Below are positions 36,852-38,859 of a DNA stretch of 38,859 bases, in pieces; positions within the stretch are counted from its first letter, which is position 1, and each line of letters starts with the position of its first letter. This DNA is from WJMB01 sp964581465. GTDB taxonomy: Bacteria; RBG-13-66-14. Made by a program: the position numbers and the translations under genes. The notes under the pieces are model-generated. The model did no database searches. It was not told the origin of the DNA and saw only the letters and a list, made by a program, of their open reading frames with translations. The stretch covers positions 1 through 38,859 of the forward strand of contig CAZOOP010000039.1 in NCBI GenBank assembly GCA_964581465.1, written 5' to 3'.

Positions 36852-37554
36852 ACTTCTCCGCCTGTTCCAGCAGGGGCTGTAGGCGACGCTGGAACCGGGC
36901 CAGCTTCTTTTTGTAGCCGGCGATCGATTTCGCGGCGTGGTCCTCGTATTTCTCGAGGCCCAGCTTGGCCCGCCAGCAGTCGATGTGGTGCTGGATCTCG
37001 TCCACCTTCTTCCGCCATTTGGTCAGGTCGGCGTGGAAGAACATGTACTTGTCGTAAAGGCGGAACTCGAGGATGTCACTACGGTGCTCGACACCCTTTT
37101 CGCGGTCGTAAATGATGAAGCCCTCGCCGTCGGCCTGGATCAGGTAGGGATACCCGTCCTGCTCGATCAGGCTCTCGAAGCGGGCCTGATCGCGTTCGAC
37201 ACTGCGATTGAAGAGGTGGAAGTCGTGGACTCGGCCGTCGATCTCGATGCGCACCACGTTGATGATCCGATAGCCCGGGCAGTCGCAAAGCCGGTTGAAA
37301 GGACCGTTGAAGGCCGCCAGCCATTCCTTGTACGTATTGGCCTGGAGCCTGCCGACCAGCAGGCTGCTAGGTTCGGCCATTTGCTTACGCAGCGCGGCGA
37401 AGCGCGAGGAGATCAGGGACAGCCCGCCGCCCTTGGTGACCAGGGCCAAGCCTGAGCGCGCGCGGATGCGCTTGATCTCGCCCGCGGCGTCGATGGTGAT
37501 GTAGGTGCCGTTTTCGCTGGTTCCGAACTCGATCTGGAGCTTGGTGACCTCCAT
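36850..37554 (-). CDS. hypothetical protein with C-terminal coiled coil
   Basis: A 234-aa soluble protein of no family I recognise. ATG 37554 (MEVTKLQIEFGTSENGTYIT) is chosen for AAGGAGGGACG just upstream. The N-terminal two thirds are strand-rich and include FNGPFNRLCDCPGYRIINVV and IQADGEGFIIYDREKGVEHR. The last ~70 residues are Lys/Arg/Glu-rich and helical (KVDEIQHHIDCWRAKLGLEK, KKKLARFQRRLQPLLEQAEK), probably a coiled coil. It is convergent with the DUF262-AlbA gene and divergent from the next pair, with a long hairpin in the shared upstream region. Confidence 0.6.
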   Translation of the reverse strand: MEVTKLQIEFGTSENGTYITIDAAGEIKRIRARSGLALVTKGGGLSLISSRFAALRKQMAEPSSLLVGRLQANTYKEWLAAFNGPFNRLCDCPGYRIINVVRIEIDGRVHDFHLFNRSVERDQARFESLIEQDGYPYLIQADGEGFIIYDREKGVEHRSDILEFRLYDKYMFFHADLTKWRKKVDEIQHHIDCWRAKLGLEKYEDHAAKSIAGYKKKLARFQRRLQPLLEQAEK

Positions 37555-37635
37555 CGTCCCTCCTTGATGATAAGATGGTCGCGGGTTGGCCGCGAAAGAA
37601 ACGCACGGCCTCATTCTACAATCATAATAACAACG

Positions 37636-37694
37636 AGGCCCGACAGCTCCGGTCAATGCGGCGGTTTTTCCGTCCGACCGGAGTTGTCAGGCCT
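37636..37694. repeat. 19-bp imperfect inverted repeat between divergent genes
   Basis: AGGCCCGACAGCTCCGGTC (37636-37654) and its near-complement GACCGGAGTTGTCAGGCCT (37676-37694), two mismatches in 19. The 21-nt loop contains GGTTTTTCC. It lies between divergent starts at 37554 and 37731. It could be an operator, a terminator for stray transcription, or an insulator. Confidence 0.8.
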
Positions 37695-37730
37695 CCCTGT
37701 TATGATCAAGCAGTCGAAAGGAGGTTGAAC

Positions 37731-38567
37731 ATGGAAGGATATCGCACCATTGCGCTCATCGGTCCGATTAACAACGCCTTTGAGCATCTGTTCGAGATTC
37801 TCTCATTAATCAAGCTCGAACATAGTACGGGAGATGTTCGTCTCGACGCCATCCTGGCCTTCGGCGGGATCGACTGCCGTGCCCACGGCGCCGAACTCAA
37901 CACCCTGGCTTCGTTGATCAACGAGGAGCTGCGGATCCCCTTCTATCTGATACCGGAACCCGAAGACGACCGTCACGAGCTGTCCCGCTGGTTCGGTGTC
38001 GATCTGATGCATTTCATGCCTGAGGGTGAAGTGCGCCGCCAGATGACAACCGACCGACTGGAAAAGCTGGAGGCCGACGTCTACTACCCGGCCCTGGATC
38101 TCGACGGCTTGCGCATCGGCCACTGCGACGCGCCCATCGGGCGCAATGAGTCCCTCTACAACTGCGCCCTGGAAGCCAAGGGCGGGATGCACCTCTATGT
38201 GGGGCGCGTTCATCACAGGGTCGATACCGGCTTCATTCGGCTGATCGTCACCCCGACCAACTGGAAACGTGAAGTGTACAACTCGATCGCCGGAAGTGAG
38301 CTGCTTGAACTGCGCACCCTGGGCGGTGCATTTCGTTCCTTCTTCCTCTATGCTTGTCATCTGCGGTCTTACACCCTGAACCTCTGGTGGGTTCACCATG
38401 TCGCTTACGGCGACAAACCCGGCTGGTTCTCGACGAAACTCAAGCTGCCCAAGGAGAACCTGATACGGCCGATGATGACCTGCTACGCCGGGGTTGAACC
38501 TCCCTCACTGGGACCCTTCAAGGCAAACAGGGTCCAATCGACTGAACATGATAAAGGAGGTGCCTGA
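37731..38567 (+). CDS. hypothetical protein, possibly a degenerate metallophosphoesterase fold
   Basis: A 278-aa protein; ATG 37731 is chosen for AAAGGAGGTTGAAC directly upstream. The start IALIGPINNAFEHLFEIL, then LDAILAFGGIDCRAHGAEL and IPFYLIPEPEDDRHELSRWF, followed by YVGRVHHRVDTGFIRLIV, follow the strand order of calcineurin-like phosphoesterases (D-x-H, G-D, G-N-H-D, G-H-x-H). The metal ligands are largely replaced (GGID, EPEDD). This is a fold guess, not an activity claim. The C-terminal part (LWWVHHVAYGDKPGWFSTKL) is unfamiliar. Its stop overlaps the start of the next small gene by one base. Confidence 0.55.
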   Translation: MEGYRTIALIGPINNAFEHLFEILSLIKLEHSTGDVRLDAILAFGGIDCRAHGAELNTLASLINEELRIPFYLIPEPEDDRHELSRWFGVDLMHFMPEGEVRRQMTTDRLEKLEADVYYPALDLDGLRIGHCDAPIGRNESLYNCALEAKGGMHLYVGRVHHRVDTGFIRLIVTPTNWKREVYNSIAGSELLELRTLGGAFRSFFLYACHLRSYTLNLWWVHHVAYGDKPGWFSTKLKLPKENLIRPMMTCYAGVEPPSLGPFKANRVQSTEHDKGGA

Positions 38568-38758
38568 TGGAACCGATCCGTGACAACGCGGGCAACGTGC
38601 TCGCCTTTCTCGACCGCGACGGCGACCGGGTCTACCTGCGCGATACCGGCGGGACCCAACTGGGCTACTACGACGGGATCACCGACCGCACCTATGACGG
38701 CAGCGGGGTCCAGGTGTCCTTCGGCGACACCCTGGGCTCGCTGATCCCCAAGAAGTAA
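38567..38758 (+). CDS. 63-aa beta-repeat small protein
   Basis: A short soluble protein of alternating turns and strands: DNAGNVLAFLDRDGDRVYLR, TGGTQLGYYDGITDRTYDGS, then GVQVSFGDTLGSLIPKK. The repeated G-x-x-L/V-x-Y/F-x-D pattern resembles small four-fold beta flanking proteins found next to various bacterial gene sets; the function is unknown. The ribosome-binding site AAAGGAGGTGCC lies inside the previous gene, and the TGATG overlap indicates co-translation with it. Confidence 0.65.
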   Translation: MEPIRDNAGNVLAFLDRDGDRVYLRDTGGTQLGYYDGITDRTYDGSGVQVSFGDTLGSLIPKK

Positions 38759-38783
38759 CGGCGGAGCTTTGATAGCCCACCAA

Positions 38784-38859
38784 TCCTCAAGGGATCATCA
38801 CAGAAGAAGATGAACAACAGCTATTGCAGTTGGCTACTTATATCGGCGTGAGCAAGTAT
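38784..38859 (+). repeat. start of another family-2 repeat at the window edge
   Basis: GGGATCATCACAGAAG (from about 38790) followed by GATGAACAACA matches the first ~30 nt of the 32048 repeat (GGGATCATCACAGAAG, TTGAACAACA). The copy is cut by the window end. Confidence 0.5.

Overview
This window comes from a GC-rich, Gram-negative bacterial chromosome. LPS synthesis is implied by a GT9 heptosyltransferase, and RlpA and lipoproteins point to an outer envelope. Several secreted proteins end in a Bacteroidota/FCB-style type IX sorting domain (TYDLAGR...GVYLL.L...R). Together with short lower-GC intergenic spacers filled with dispersed repeats, this suggests an uncultured FCB-like candidate phylum. 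That assignment is an inference from protein style; no rRNA gene is present to confirm it.

Layout. 1-2661 (minus): operon ruvX - unknown protein - M50 membrane protease. 2702-5278 (minus): SF2 helicase with an HNH domain, interrupted by one in-frame TAA, divergent from a conserved unknown gene (5505-6011). 6451-8469: groES-groEL with terminator. 8528-10391: spacer with a decayed AgmX/PglI-like fragment and repeats. 10392-14641: lipoprotein, then an MBOAT acyltransferase with two SGNH-like partners (the second carries an in-frame TAA), probably O-acylating an envelope polysaccharide. 14899-16476: seven-repeat beta-propeller secreted protein. 17015-21179 (minus): methionine/folate operon of a 57-aa ORF, metF, a free-standing MetH reactivation domain, and a metH lacking that domain. 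22537-24469 (minus): broken Cys-rich protein and L-serine dehydratase. 24770-25691: ruined secreted FG-GAP-type gene. 26441-29822: C25 (gingipain-like) protease, GT9 heptosyltransferase, RlpA lipoprotein. 30750-31979: ArsP_2-type 10-TM metal exporter. 33360-36803: WYL regulator (frameshifted) and a DUF262-HNH-AlbA_2 protein, a defence-like pair. 36850-38758: three uncharacterised genes.

The most interesting non-genic signal is a nested inverted-repeat element in three copies (19380-19555, 22343-22531, 29829-30006). Each has a perfect inner stem sharing a 16-nt core, a loop of exactly 37 nt with unrelated sequence, and copy-specific outer arms that still pair. Each copy begins 5-10 nt after a stop codon. 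Two further intergenic families of about 325 nt occur in several copies. A 7-mer, GTAGTGG, is packed nine times into 613-2429 and I found it nowhere else. Six genes are broken by nonsense or frameshift changes, which is either unusual decay or assembly error.
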